Origin: Bradyrhizobium sp.
Lineage (GTDB): Bacteria > Pseudomonadota > Alphaproteobacteria > Rhizobiales > Xanthobacteraceae
Direction: 5' to 3'
Assembly (NCBI RefSeq): GCF_004799445.1
Contig: NZ_SSNA01000099.1
Coordinates: forward strand, 1 to 64,000
Length of the DNA stretch: 64,000 nt
How positions within the stretch are numbered: the first letter of the stretch is position 1; every line of letters starts with the position of its first letter. Shown here piece by piece: positions 35,330 through 44,158 of the stretch. Under the pieces are notes generated by a model. That model did no database searches. It had not been told where the DNA came from and saw nothing but the letters and a program-made list of their open reading frames with translations. The translations under genes were made by a program, and so were the position numbers.

Positions 35330-36885
35330 TCTCAACCGCGATTACCGATCTCTGGTACGGCTTTGGCGTCGCGCTTGAGCCGCACAACCTGATGTATTGT
35401 TTCCTCGGCGTCTTGGTCGGCAACCTGGTCGGCGTATTGCCGGGCATGGGGCCCGTCGCAACGATTTCGATTCTGCTTCCGCTGACCTTCGGGATGCAGC
35501 CGGTGCCTGCGATCCTGATGCTTTCCGGCGTCTACTATGGCGCCCAGTATGGCGGCGCGATCTGCTCGATCCTGCTGAACTTGCCGTGTCATCCGCCTCA
35601 CGCCGTGACGTGTCTGGATGGGTTTCCGCTGACCAAGCAGGGCAAGGGCGGAACGGCGTTGGGCATCACCATCATCGCCGCCTTCATCGGCGCCTCGTTC
35701 GGCATCACCGAGATGATTTTCCTTGCGCCGTTCCTGGTCAAGATGGCGCTCGAATTCGGGCCCGCCGAGGTATGTTCGCTGATGCTGGTGGGATTGCTTG
35801 CCGGATCGACTCTGGCCAAGGGCTCGCCGCTCAAGGGCATCGCGATGACCGTTCTCGGCCTCCTGGTCGGCATCGTCGGATCCGACATCGAGACCGGGCA
35901 GCCGCGCTTTACGTTCGGTATTACTGAATTGTTCGACGGCGTCGAGATCATCGCGCTGGCGCTCGGCATGTTCGGTATCGCCGAGTTCATGAACAGCATC
36001 AACAATACCGAAGCCGTCGACATGAAATACGCCAAGGTCGGAATCTCCGACATGTTTCCGTCGAAGGCAGACCTCAAACTGGCGTTCTGGCCGATGATCC
36101 GGGGCACCTTTATCGGCAGCCTCTGCGCGCTGATCCCCGGCACCGGTCCGACCATCGCCTCCTTTGTGTCCTATGCCACCGAGAAGAAGATATCAAAGAC
36201 GCCGGAGCGTTTCGGTCACGGTGCGATCGAGGGCGTCGCCTGCCCCGAGGCCTCGACGCATTCCTCGGTGCAGGGCGACTTCATCCCGACCATGAGTCTC
36301 GGCATTCCCGGCGACACGGTGATGGCGTTGCTGTTGGGCGCGCTCATCATTCACGGCATCGTTCCCGGCCCGCAGCTGATCAGCCAGCACGCGGATATCT
36401 TCTGGGGACTGATCGCGAGCTTCTGGATCGGCAATATCCTTCTGGTCATTCTCAACGTGCCGATGATCGGCCTTTGGGTGAAGCTCCTGAGCATTCCCTA
36501 CCGCTATCTCTATCCGAGCGCGATGTTCTTCGTCTGCATCGGGGTCTACGCCGCCAGCAACGACATGTTCCAGGTCGGCGAGACGCTGGTGATCGGCGTC
36601 GTGGGTTACATCCTACTGCGTCTGGATTTCCACCCCGCTCCAATCCTGCTCGGCTTCGTGCTCGGGCCGCGCTTCGAGGAGAACTTCCGGCGCAGCCTGT
36701 TGATCTCCCGCGGCGACCTGATGACCTTTATCGAGCGCCCGATCAGCGCGTTCTTCCTTCTCATCTGCGTCGTGCTGGTCGCTGCCCAGATCTATGTCTG
36801 GCTGCGCAAGCCGAAAGTCATCGAGGAGGAAAAGGCCATCGAGGCCCAGGTGCCGGCCACGCCCTATTCGGAACTGGCGGGTTAG
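35326..36885 (+). CDS. tctA: Tripartite tricarboxylate transporter large subunit TctA
   Basis: A 519-residue inner-membrane carrier with about 12 helices. The GVLPGMGPVATISILLPLTF and ALIPGTGPTIASFVSYATEK repeats are the paired glycine/proline signatures of TctA, and MLSGVYYGAQYGGAICSILLN is another family block. It starts with GTG in a GTGA overlap with tctB. The transporter takes up tricarboxylates or other small carboxylates with a solute-binding protein, which is absent here. The upstream class II aldolase might use the same carbon source (inference). Confidence 0.9.
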   Translation: MISTAITDLWYGFGVALEPHNLMYCFLGVLVGNLVGVLPGMGPVATISILLPLTFGMQPVPAILMLSGVYYGAQYGGAICSILLNLPCHPPHAVTCLDGFPLTKQGKGGTALGITIIAAFIGASFGITEMIFLAPFLVKMALEFGPAEVCSLMLVGLLAGSTLAKGSPLKGIAMTVLGLLVGIVGSDIETGQPRFTFGITELFDGVEIIALALGMFGIAEFMNSINNTEAVDMKYAKVGISDMFPSKADLKLAFWPMIRGTFIGSLCALIPGTGPTIASFVSYATEKKISKTPERFGHGAIEGVACPEASTHSSVQGDFIPTMSLGIPGDTVMALLLGALIIHGIVPGPQLISQHADIFWGLIASFWIGNILLVILNVPMIGLWVKLLSIPYRYLYPSAMFFVCIGVYAASNDMFQVGETLVIGVVGYILLRLDFHPAPILLGFVLGPRFEENFRRSLLISRGDLMTFIERPISAFFLLICVVLVAAQIYVWLRKPKVIEEEKAIEAQVPATPYSELAG

Positions 36886-36954
36886 CGGCGGCTCGTCCGG
36901 TTCAATGGCAGGACTTTCTCTATCCGGCCTGCGATTCAAGCGCGTCGGCTGCTG

Positions 36955-38409
36955 CTACGCACCGCCGCCGGACAACAACTTGACCAGCCGGTACAGATAT
37001 TCCTCGCCTTCATAGAACGATTTCACGAGAACCCGCTCGTCCTTTCCATGGCTGCGGATGTCGTTGATATCGCCGGCAAGTCCGGAATGGCCGTAGGTCG
37101 GAATGCCGGCGTTGCGCAGATAACTCCCGTCGGTGGCGCCCGCGCTCATGGTCGGAAGCACGACAGCGCCGGGCCAGAATTCCTGCGACAATTTCCCGAT
37201 CGATCCCATGATCTCCTCATGCAGCGCGGACGGCGCACTCAACACCGGCCGATCGAGCTGCGTGACGGTGATCTGGTCGTCCGCGAGCACGCGCTCCAGC
37301 GTCGCCTTGACCTCCTCGACCGGCTCGCCCGGCATGATCCGGCAATTGACCTTCGCGCTCGCCAATTGCGGCAACGCGTTGACCGCATGGCCGCCATCGA
37401 GCATCGTCGCGACGCAGGTGGTGCGCAGCTGGGCGTTATAGACCGGATTGGCCGCCAATCGGACAAACGACATCGCCGCCGGATCGGGCTTGTCTGACAA
37501 CGCCGCGCGAATATCGGCCGCGGTCTGCTCGCCCTCGAATTGCGCGGTGCGCTCAAAATAAGCCCGCGTGGTTTCGTTGAGCTTCAATGGAAAGCTGAAT
37601 TTGGAGAGCCGCACCAGCCCCTCCGCCAGACGATAGATCGCATTGTCCCTGGTCGGGACCGAGCTGTGGCCGCCCTTGTTCCTTACCTCAAGCTGATAGC
37701 TCAGCGAGACCTTCTCGCTGGTCTGGACGCTGTTCCTGATCGCCTTGCCGTCCTTCAGGCCGACGCCGCCGCCCTCATTCAGCGCAAACTCCGCGTCGAT
37801 CAGGTCGCGATGGTTCTTGAGCAGCCATTGAATGCCCAGCGCATCGCGGTCGAGGATTTCCTCGTCGGTCTCCAGCGCGACGATGATATCGCGATCGGGC
37901 TTGTAGCCTTCCTGCCTGTAGCGGATGAGATTGGTGATGAATGCGGTCGCCATGTATTTGTCGTCGCCGCTGCCGCGCGCATAGAAATAGCCGTCCTTCT
38001 CGGTCAACTTGAACGGATCGACCGACCAGTCCTCGCGGTTGGCCGGCACCACGTCGAGATGCGCCAGCAGCAGGATCGGTTTGCGCGCGCCGGAACCACG
38101 CAACCGGGCGACCAGATTGCCCTTGCGCGGCGCCGGCGAGAACGCGTGAACGTCCGCGTCGGCAAAGCCGGCTGCCCGCAGCCGCGCCGCCATCGCTTCG
38201 GCGGCGCGCGCGGTGTCGCCGGTCGCGGTCACGGTGTTGATCTCGATCAGCTCCTTGTAGATGTCGAAGGCAAGCTGCTGTTGCGGGCTTAACCCTTCCG
38301 CGGCCGCCGGGCGCGGCAGCGCCGGCAAGATCGAAATCCAGCCGGCCAGGAATGCGATCCAAACGCCGTTCCGCGAAGTGAGGCTTCCAGGTCCGATGGC
38401 TCCGAACAT
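36955..38409 (-). CDS. Exported M20-family metallopeptidase
   Basis: A 484-residue M20/M25/M40 family zinc peptidase with a signal peptide ending about residue 37 (PRPAAA-EG). Metal-site motifs are intact: LLAHLDVVPAN, YARGSGDDK, ALETDEEI and SAGATDGSYLR. The N-terminal SPQQQLAFDIYKELIEINTV is typical of periplasmic dipeptidases of this group. It probably trims peptides in the periplasm. Start 38409 has GGGAGAG nine bases ahead. It is convergent with tctA and lies 150 bp beyond the cytochrome gene. Confidence 0.85.
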   Translation of the reverse strand: MFGAIGPGSLTSRNGVWIAFLAGWISILPALPRPAAAEGLSPQQQLAFDIYKELIEINTVTATGDTARAAEAMAARLRAAGFADADVHAFSPAPRKGNLVARLRGSGARKPILLLAHLDVVPANREDWSVDPFKLTEKDGYFYARGSGDDKYMATAFITNLIRYRQEGYKPDRDIIVALETDEEILDRDALGIQWLLKNHRDLIDAEFALNEGGGVGLKDGKAIRNSVQTSEKVSLSYQLEVRNKGGHSSVPTRDNAIYRLAEGLVRLSKFSFPLKLNETTRAYFERTAQFEGEQTAADIRAALSDKPDPAAMSFVRLAANPVYNAQLRTTCVATMLDGGHAVNALPQLASAKVNCRIMPGEPVEEVKATLERVLADDQITVTQLDRPVLSAPSALHEEIMGSIGKLSQEFWPGAVVLPTMSAGATDGSYLRNAGIPTYGHSGLAGDINDIRSHGKDERVLVKSFYEGEEYLYRLVKLLSGGGA

Positions 38410-38565
38410 CCTGCTCTCCCGACAAAGCCGCTGACGCCACAGGAATTCAGACAGGTAATCCCTTCGCTGGCAAGAGATCCGACCAGGCTCGGTTGCGGCT
38501 CAGCCATCCGATTTGGCATCGTTGCCGACGCCCGCTTCCGGCTTTTCCATGCTGCGCGTTTTTCT

Positions 38566-39000
38566 TTAGCGGCGGACCGCGCGCACGTCCTCTGATGTCA
38601 CCGCATCCAGGTAGCGATTGCCGAAATGCGTCCGCACATAATTCACAACGGCGGCCACCTGATCGTCGCTCATCATCGCCCCGAATGGCGGCATTCCGCG
38701 CTGCCCGTTGACCACAATGCTGACGGGATATCCGCCGGCTTCGAGATTGCTGTTGCCGGCGAGCGATGGATATGTTCCGGCGCCGGTCGCGCCCTTGCCG
38801 TCGGACATGTGGCAGCCCTGGCAGATGTTGGCGAATAATTCCTCGCCGCTGTTCTCGGCGAATCTGAAGCCTGCGCTGAGAGCCGGTTCTGGCACTGAAG
38901 GCCCGCTGCCTTGTGCGTATGCGGGGAACGACAGCAGCAAGGACGCCGCCGACATCGCGACGGCGAAGCCTGCACGAAAGCTGGTGTTTTCCCGCGTCAT
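38566..39000 (-). CDS. Periplasmic class I cytochrome c
   Basis: A 144-residue protein with a signal peptide (SFPAYA-QG) and one haem-binding motif CQGCH in ELFANICQGCHMSDGKGA; the axial methionine is probably in RGMPPFGAMMSDDQV. Start at 39000 has GGGAG upstream. It lies 38 bp downstream of the flavin amine oxidase gene on the same strand, so it is very likely the electron acceptor of that exported flavoenzyme (inference supported by known cytochrome-coupled flavin amine dehydrogenases such as nicotine oxidoreductase NicA2). Confidence 0.87.
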   Translation of the reverse strand: MTRENTSFRAGFAVAMSAASLLLSFPAYAQGSGPSVPEPALSAGFRFAENSGEELFANICQGCHMSDGKGATGAGTYPSLAGNSNLEAGGYPVSIVVNGQRGMPPFGAMMSDDQVAAVVNYVRTHFGNRYLDAVTSEDVRAVRR

Positions 39001-39038
39001 TTGAACTGCTCCCGCCATTCCCACGCTGAAGACAGCGT

Positions 39039-40634
39039 CTATTGCTTGACCACGCGATCGTGCAACCGGGTGATGGCATCCAGCGACGACAAAATGGCTC
39101 CCTCCTGCCATGCCGGAATGTAGGAGGCGTGCTCGCCCGCCAGAACGATCCTGCCATCGATCTGGCAAAGGTTGTCATAATGTTGCGCCCGCGCCTCGTC
39201 GGTCCAGCGGCCGGCGCAGCCCAACGCAAACGGCACCCGATGCCACGCAACCGCGATGCCGTTGTCGTATTCGGTCCGGTATTGCGGATGAATGCGCGCG
39301 CCGAATTCGACGGCGCGCGCGACGCGCTCGACCGGCGACATTGACGTGAATTCATAGGCGTTGGGACCGTCGAACAGATAGGCGCCCAGAAGCACGCCCT
39401 TGCCGGCGCCATTGAATCCGGTGTTTGGATAGGCGATTTGCCGGACGGGCAAGTCGGTGTAACTGATGCCGCCGTAGATCGCCTCATCCTCTTCCCAGAA
39501 ACGGCGCTTGAACTGCAGGCCGATCTTGACGGATGCCGAATAGGGCACCGCGTCGATGGCGGCTTTCATGCGGCGGCCCACGTCGATCGGAAGCTGGCTC
39601 AAGATCGAGAGCGGAATCGTGCAGACGCACCAATCCGCTTTGGCCTGCCGGGGTGTCGCCGGCGCATCGGGATCGGTGTAGGTCACGGTGACGCCGCGGT
39701 CGTCCTGCTGAATCCGGGTCACCTTCGCGCCGTAGCGAATGAGGTCGCCGACCTCCCTGGCAAATGCCTTGCCGATCATGTCCATGCCACCGACCGGCTG
39801 AAACATCGTGGCCTGGAAGGTATGCAGCGCGAAATTCTGCAGATAGCGCCAGAGCCGCGATTTGAGGATTTCCGAGAGATCGACGGGTTCGCCCGGGACC
39901 GGCTCGGCGCCAAGGCCGCCGCCTGGCGCTCGGGCATAGCCGCGAAAGTCACCGGAAATGAGGTTGGCCTTGTAGGCATAGTCGCCGTCGAGCGCGCCCC
40001 AACTTCGCAGCGCCTGCATCAGGATTTCGCGGTCTTCCTTCGACACGGCTTCGTCAAGCCTGCCCTGCTGGGTGGCCTTGGCGAGCAATTCGGAAACCTG
40101 GCCCTGGAAATCCGTCTTGATGTCGCGGATGCGCTGCGGAACGCCGGCAAAAGCCCCGGCGGCATGCAGGTATGCGTTGTGATTAAGCTGGATGAACGGC
40201 TCGAGCGTGACACCGAGGCGCTTGCAGTAATCGAGAAGCGCACGGTGGTGATAGGGAATCCGCCATGGCCCGGGATTGATATAGAGACCTTGTTCGAACT
40301 CGCAGGTCTGCCGGAAGCCGCCGAGTTCCGTGAACGAATCCCCGCCCCGCAGCGTCCAGTTGCGGCCGCCTGCCCGGCTGTTGAACTCCAGCACCCGGAC
40401 GTCGTATCCCGCCTTGCGCAACTCCAGCGCCGCCGTCATGCCGGCAAGTCCGGCGCCGAGGATGAGCACGGAGGCGCCCCTCGGGTCGCCCTCGAGCCTG
40501 ATCGGACCTTTGTATCCAGAGTCCGACGCAAACCCGAGACTCGTCATCGCATGATACATCGCCGCGCTGCCTGACACCGCTCCGATCAAAGCGAGCAGGT
40601 CGCGCCGCGTAACCATTGCACGTTCGGTTTGCAT
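39039..40634 (-). CDS. Tat-exported flavin amine oxidase/dehydrogenase
   Basis: A 531-residue FAD enzyme of the monoamine oxidase/L-amino-acid oxidase family. MVTRRDLLALIGAVSGSAAM is a twin-arginine signal, so the folded flavoprotein should be exported. FAD-binding GxGxxG-type ILGAGLAGMTAALELRKAGY is near residue 57-76, and RAGGRNWTLRGGDSF and the late LAGEHASYIPAWQEGAILSS block are typical. Substrate unknown: an amine or amino acid. A cytochrome c gene follows 38 bp downstream. It is divergent from puuD. The ATG at 40634 is chosen; a TTG three codons earlier or the ATG at 40616 are possible. Confidence 0.85.
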   Translation of the reverse strand: MQTERAMVTRRDLLALIGAVSGSAAMYHAMTSLGFASDSGYKGPIRLEGDPRGASVLILGAGLAGMTAALELRKAGYDVRVLEFNSRAGGRNWTLRGGDSFTELGGFRQTCEFEQGLYINPGPWRIPYHHRALLDYCKRLGVTLEPFIQLNHNAYLHAAGAFAGVPQRIRDIKTDFQGQVSELLAKATQQGRLDEAVSKEDREILMQALRSWGALDGDYAYKANLISGDFRGYARAPGGGLGAEPVPGEPVDLSEILKSRLWRYLQNFALHTFQATMFQPVGGMDMIGKAFAREVGDLIRYGAKVTRIQQDDRGVTVTYTDPDAPATPRQAKADWCVCTIPLSILSQLPIDVGRRMKAAIDAVPYSASVKIGLQFKRRFWEEDEAIYGGISYTDLPVRQIAYPNTGFNGAGKGVLLGAYLFDGPNAYEFTSMSPVERVARAVEFGARIHPQYRTEYDNGIAVAWHRVPFALGCAGRWTDEARAQHYDNLCQIDGRIVLAGEHASYIPAWQEGAILSSLDAITRLHDRVVKQ

Positions 40635-40816
40635 CGTGCTCAATTCGTCATCGACACCGCATATTGGATCACGGCCAGAACGGAGACACTATTATATTGT
40701 ATGTCAAGGGCCGGGCTTTTATCGTTGGTGAGCATTTTTTCGATTGATCCATCGAGGTTTCTTGTTTTGATGACGTATCGGCATTCACTGGCGCAGTATT
40801 CGAGAGCAAAACAACA

Positions 40817-42013
40817 ATGATGTGGGAATCGATACTGACGGAATGGGCAAGCCTGATCTTGCGTTGGCTGCACGTGGTGGCGGCCGTCGGCTGGATCGGC
40901 AGTTCATTCTATTTCATTCACCTCGACCTTAGCCTGAAAAAGCGCAGCGATCTGCCCGAGGGGGCTTACGGCGATGCCTGGCAGGTCCATGGCGGCGGCT
41001 TTTATCGGATCGTGAAGTTTCTGGTCGCGCCGTCCAAAATGCCCGACGAGCTGACCTGGTTCAAATGGGAAGCCTATACCACGTGGTTGTCCGGCTTCGC
41101 TCTGATGGTCGTCGTCTACTATCTCGACGCGGAATTATTCCTGGTCGACAAATCGATCCTGAACCTCACTCCCCTGCAGGCTGGAATGTTTAGCCTGGGC
41201 AGCCTGGTCCTGGCATGGCTGCTCTATGAGGGCGCGTGCAGATCGGGGTTGGCGCGGCACGAACTGCCCTTTGCGCTGGGCGGTTACGTGTTCCTTGTCG
41301 TCCTCACCTATGCATTCACCCACGTCCTGAGCGGCCGCGGCGCGTTCAATCAGATCGGAGCGATCGTCGGGACCATCATGGTCGCCAACGTATTCGTGGT
41401 GATCATTCCAAACCAGAAGAAGGTCGTCGCGGCCCTGCTTGCCGGTCAGACGCCCGACCCGAACCTCGGCATGCAAGGCAAGCAGCGATCGGTTCACAAC
41501 AATTACCTGACCTTGCCGGTGATCGTGCTGATGATCAGCAATCACTATCCGCTGCTGTTCGCCACACGCTACAACTGGCTGATCGTTGCGATCGTGCTGG
41601 CGCTCGGTCCGATCATCCGGCATTTCTTCAATGAGCGGCATGCGGACCGAAAATCGCCGTGGTGGGTGTGGGGGGTCGCCGGTGCCGGCATGATCGCCAT
41701 CGCGTTGCTTTCCGCGGCCGGTCCGCGGGACATCAAGACCGGCTCGCTGTCGATCGCACCGACCTTCGCCAACGTTGAAGAGATCGTTCAGTCACGCTGC
41801 AGTATGTGCCACGGCGCGGAGCCGGTTTGGCAATCGATCGTCACCGCACCAAGAGGAATCCTGCTCGACCAATCCGATCATATCCGCCGCAACGCCCGCC
41901 TGATCGGGCGTAACGCGGCGTGGTCGAGCGCGATGCCGCCGGGCAATGTAACCGAGATGACCGGTGAAGAGCGGGCGCTGATCGCAGCATGGCTTGGAGC
42001 CGGCGCGAAATAA
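40817..42013 (+). CDS. puuD: Membrane urate hydroxylase with cytochrome c domain (PuuD)
   Basis: A 398-residue integral membrane urate hydroxylase of the DUF989/PuuD type. The N-terminal part has about eight to nine helices including LRWLHVVAAVGWIGSSFYF, and conserved blocks such as FKWEAYTTWLSGFALM and SVHNNYLTLPVIVLMISNHYP. A C-terminal c-type haem domain has C328-S-M-C331-H332 and a final LIAAWLGAGAK. It oxidises urate to 5-hydroxyisourate and sends electrons to the respiratory chain, so no hydrogen peroxide is made. Its product is used by the OHCU decarboxylase/HIU hydrolase fusion at 30686. No soluble uricase is present. Divergent from the amine oxidase gene. Confidence 0.93.
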   Translation: MMWESILTEWASLILRWLHVVAAVGWIGSSFYFIHLDLSLKKRSDLPEGAYGDAWQVHGGGFYRIVKFLVAPSKMPDELTWFKWEAYTTWLSGFALMVVVYYLDAELFLVDKSILNLTPLQAGMFSLGSLVLAWLLYEGACRSGLARHELPFALGGYVFLVVLTYAFTHVLSGRGAFNQIGAIVGTIMVANVFVVIIPNQKKVVAALLAGQTPDPNLGMQGKQRSVHNNYLTLPVIVLMISNHYPLLFATRYNWLIVAIVLALGPIIRHFFNERHADRKSPWWVWGVAGAGMIAIALLSAAGPRDIKTGSLSIAPTFANVEEIVQSRCSMCHGAEPVWQSIVTAPRGILLDQSDHIRRNARLIGRNAAWSSAMPPGNVTEMTGEERALIAAWLGAGAK

Positions 42014-42048
42014 AGGGCGGGCGGCCACCGTGCCCGCAAGAGGCGCGG

Positions 42049-43254
42049 TCAACGCCTTCCGTAGCAGTGGAAGCCGCCATAAATTCCCGATCGATCCTGC
42101 GCAAAGCCGACCGCGCTTCGCTCCTCGTCACGACGCCAGATCTGCCGCAATGACGCGAGCTCTGCGTTCTCCAGCGGAGATTCGACGCCGGCGGTGCGAA
42201 AGATCACGCGAACGTTGTCGCTGCCGGTGCGATCGATCGCGTTCCACAGCGAGCGGATCTCCTCCGGCGCCATCCAATCCTGCGAGTCCAGCAGAATGAC
42301 GGCATCGACCTCCCGCGCCGGGAGGCTTTCCAGGAACAGCCGTAAATTGGCGTGGACCGGAATGATCAATCCGGCACCGTTGCGCATGCGCTCAAACTGG
42401 CAAGCCTGCAAATAAGGCGGCAGGCAGCGATCGCCGGGACCGGGGTAGCCGCGATGCAGCGCCTGCCAGGCAAAATAATTCGTCTCGTTGGGGTGACCGT
42501 TGATCAGGCGCAGCAGCCGTTGGTGCAGCACCTCGTTGAGCGGCGCGCCGCCGCCCAGCAGAGCCCGCTGCTGCGGCGGAATGCCGAGGCTGAACAGCAA
42601 GGCCGGGGTGCCCGTGATCAGCCGGGCCAGTGACCCGTGAAACAGGCGATCCAGACGGTTCAGCGCCTCAATGCGCTCGGGCGCGTCCGGCTTGCCGTTC
42701 AACAGCGCCGCAAGATCGATCCCGGCGAATTTCGCCAGCAAATGGGCAAGGCCGATGAAGCGGCCGAGCATGCCATGGCGATAGAACCCGTCTGTAAAAT
42801 AGGCATACCGCGGACGTCCAATGACGTTGCGCTTGTCCCAGTAAGCGCGCGCCTCCCCGTCAAGCATCGGCCGCAGCCGCTCCCGATAGAGTCCGGTGTT
42901 GGAAAGCGAGGCAGCCTCGCCGAAAAACTGCCAGAATTCGGCATAGCTGGAGCAGGCACGAATACCGGCAAGCTTGAGCTTGAGCAGCGAAAGGTGCGCT
43001 TCATTGAGGTCGACCGCGTAGACCTGAGCCGGTTGCGCGGTGAGATACGACAGCGCGTTGCACCCGCCGGACGAGATGGTGACGATGGTCGATCCCAGCG
43101 GCAATCGCAACGCCGCCAGATCGGCGACCGGGTCCTCCCAGATCTGGGTATAGACCAGGCGGCGAAACCAGAACGCGAAAAGCCTGTCCCAGACCGTTGC
43201 TTCAGCCTCGCCTCTGCTGTTGCGGACTGCATCCGCGATGAGCTGCGTGTTCAT
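42049..43254 (-). CDS. btaA: BtaA: S-adenosylmethionine:diacylglycerol 3-amino-3-carboxypropyl transferase
   Basis: A 401-residue DUF3419 protein. FAFWFRRLVYTQIWEDP, ISSGGCNALSYLTAQPAQVYAVDLN (SAM-binding) and NETNYFAWQALHRGYPG are typical of BtaA, which makes diacylglycerylhomoserine, the first step of betaine lipid (DGTS) synthesis. These phosphorus-free lipids replace phospholipids under phosphate starvation in rhizobia. GGGGGATGG precedes the ATG. It is divergent from btaB, and the intergenic region holds two Pho-box-like repeats. Confidence 0.9.
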   Translation of the reverse strand: MNTQLIADAVRNSRGEAEATVWDRLFAFWFRRLVYTQIWEDPVADLAALRLPLGSTIVTISSGGCNALSYLTAQPAQVYAVDLNEAHLSLLKLKLAGIRACSSYAEFWQFFGEAASLSNTGLYRERLRPMLDGEARAYWDKRNVIGRPRYAYFTDGFYRHGMLGRFIGLAHLLAKFAGIDLAALLNGKPDAPERIEALNRLDRLFHGSLARLITGTPALLFSLGIPPQQRALLGGGAPLNEVLHQRLLRLINGHPNETNYFAWQALHRGYPGPGDRCLPPYLQACQFERMRNGAGLIIPVHANLRLFLESLPAREVDAVILLDSQDWMAPEEIRSLWNAIDRTGSDNVRVIFRTAGVESPLENAELASLRQIWRRDEERSAVGFAQDRSGIYGGFHCYGRR

Positions 43255-43296
43255 CCATCCCCCGAATCAACAATCTGACAAACGTATCGCGGGCTC

Positions 43297-43314
43297 GCTG
43301 CAGTTTTGCGACAG
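43297..43314 (-). promoter_or_regulatory. Pho-box-like repeat upstream of btaA
   Basis: On the minus strand CTGTCGC-AAAA-CTGCAGC has two 7-bp half-sites with a 4-bp spacer, the geometry of PhoB sites (consensus CTGTCAT-N4-CTGTCAT). The second half-site is imperfect. It lies 43 bp upstream of the btaA start. Confidence 0.45.
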
Positions 43315-43387
43315 AAGGCGGATGTCAACATCGGTGGGGATTGAGCCGCCTGCCGGTATTTTTGCGGGCCCCTGTGTTGCCTATCCA

Positions 43388-43405
43388 TTGTCACACCCCT
43401 GTCGC
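43388..43405 (+). promoter_or_regulatory. Pho-box-like repeat upstream of btaB
   Basis: TTGTCAC-ACCC-CTGTCGC has two 7-bp half-sites separated by 4 bp, close to the PhoB consensus. It lies 48 bp before the btaB start, in the right position for activation. Betaine lipid genes are PhoB-controlled in other rhizobia. Confidence 0.55.
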
Positions 43406-43453
43406 GCGAACATCGCATGGAGTGAGCGATCACAAGCGAGATGAGGTGCATGG

Positions 43454-44158
43454 ATGCCTGCGTATTTCCAGGATATCGGCGCAGATTCCTCGTGGCCGGT
43501 CGAAGCAACGCGCCGCATGAACCGGATGTACCGCCGGCAGCGGCACATCTACGACGGAACGCGGCGCTACTACCTGCTCGGCCGTGACCAGATGATATCG
43601 CGCCTGCGGCCGGAGGCCGGCGCGAGCGTGCTGGAAATCGGCTGTGGAACCGGCAGAAACCTGGTGTTGGCGGCCCGGATTTACCCCGATGCACGATTTT
43701 TCGGCATTGATGTCTCGACCGAAATGCTGACTACCGCCATCGCAGCCATCTCGCGTGCCGGCCTCAACCGCCGCGTTCGCGTCGCGCATGGCGATGGATC
43801 GGCGTTTGATCCGCAGCGCTCGTTAGGCATCCCCCAGTTCGGCCACGTGATGATTTCCTATAGCCTTTCGATGATCCCCGACTGGCGCCGCGTGCTCGGC
43901 GCGGCCGCTGTTCATCTCAAGCCTGGCGGCCGTCTGCACGTCGTCGATTTCGGCCGTCAACGGCAATGGCCGGGAATTGCCCGCCTGCTGCTGCGGCGAT
44001 GGCTTGCGATGTTCGACGTTACGCCGCGCGACGATCTCGAGCAGGTGTTGTCGGCAATGGCCGATCGCTCCGGCGCCCAACTGAGGTTCGAACGCCCGTT
44101 CCGTGATTATGCCCAGTACGGCGTGCTGACATTTCCGGCGGAGCCGGGGACACCGTGA
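43454..44158 (+). CDS. btaB: BtaB: betaine lipid N-methyltransferase
   Basis: A 234-residue class I SAM-dependent methyltransferase. Motif I is LEIGCGTGRNLVLAAR near residues 58-73, followed by FGIDVSTEML and VMISYSLSMIPDW. YRRQRHIYDGTRRYYLLGRDQMI at the N-terminus is typical of BtaB. It methylates diacylglycerylhomoserine three times to DGTS. The ATG at 43454 has GAGG eight bases upstream. Its stop overlaps the GTG of a small multidrug-resistance-type exporter gene by 4 bp. Confidence 0.88.
   Translation: MPAYFQDIGADSSWPVEATRRMNRMYRRQRHIYDGTRRYYLLGRDQMISRLRPEAGASVLEIGCGTGRNLVLAARIYPDARFFGIDVSTEMLTTAIAAISRAGLNRRVRVAHGDGSAFDPQRSLGIPQFGHVMISYSLSMIPDWRRVLGAAAVHLKPGGRLHVVDFGRQRQWPGIARLLLRRWLAMFDVTPRDDLEQVLSAMADRSGAQLRFERPFRDYAQYGVLTFPAEPGTP

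Noticed and set aside
34856..36885. Complete TctCBA system
   Set aside because: No periplasmic binding-protein gene lies on either side; the upstream gene is a class II aldolase.
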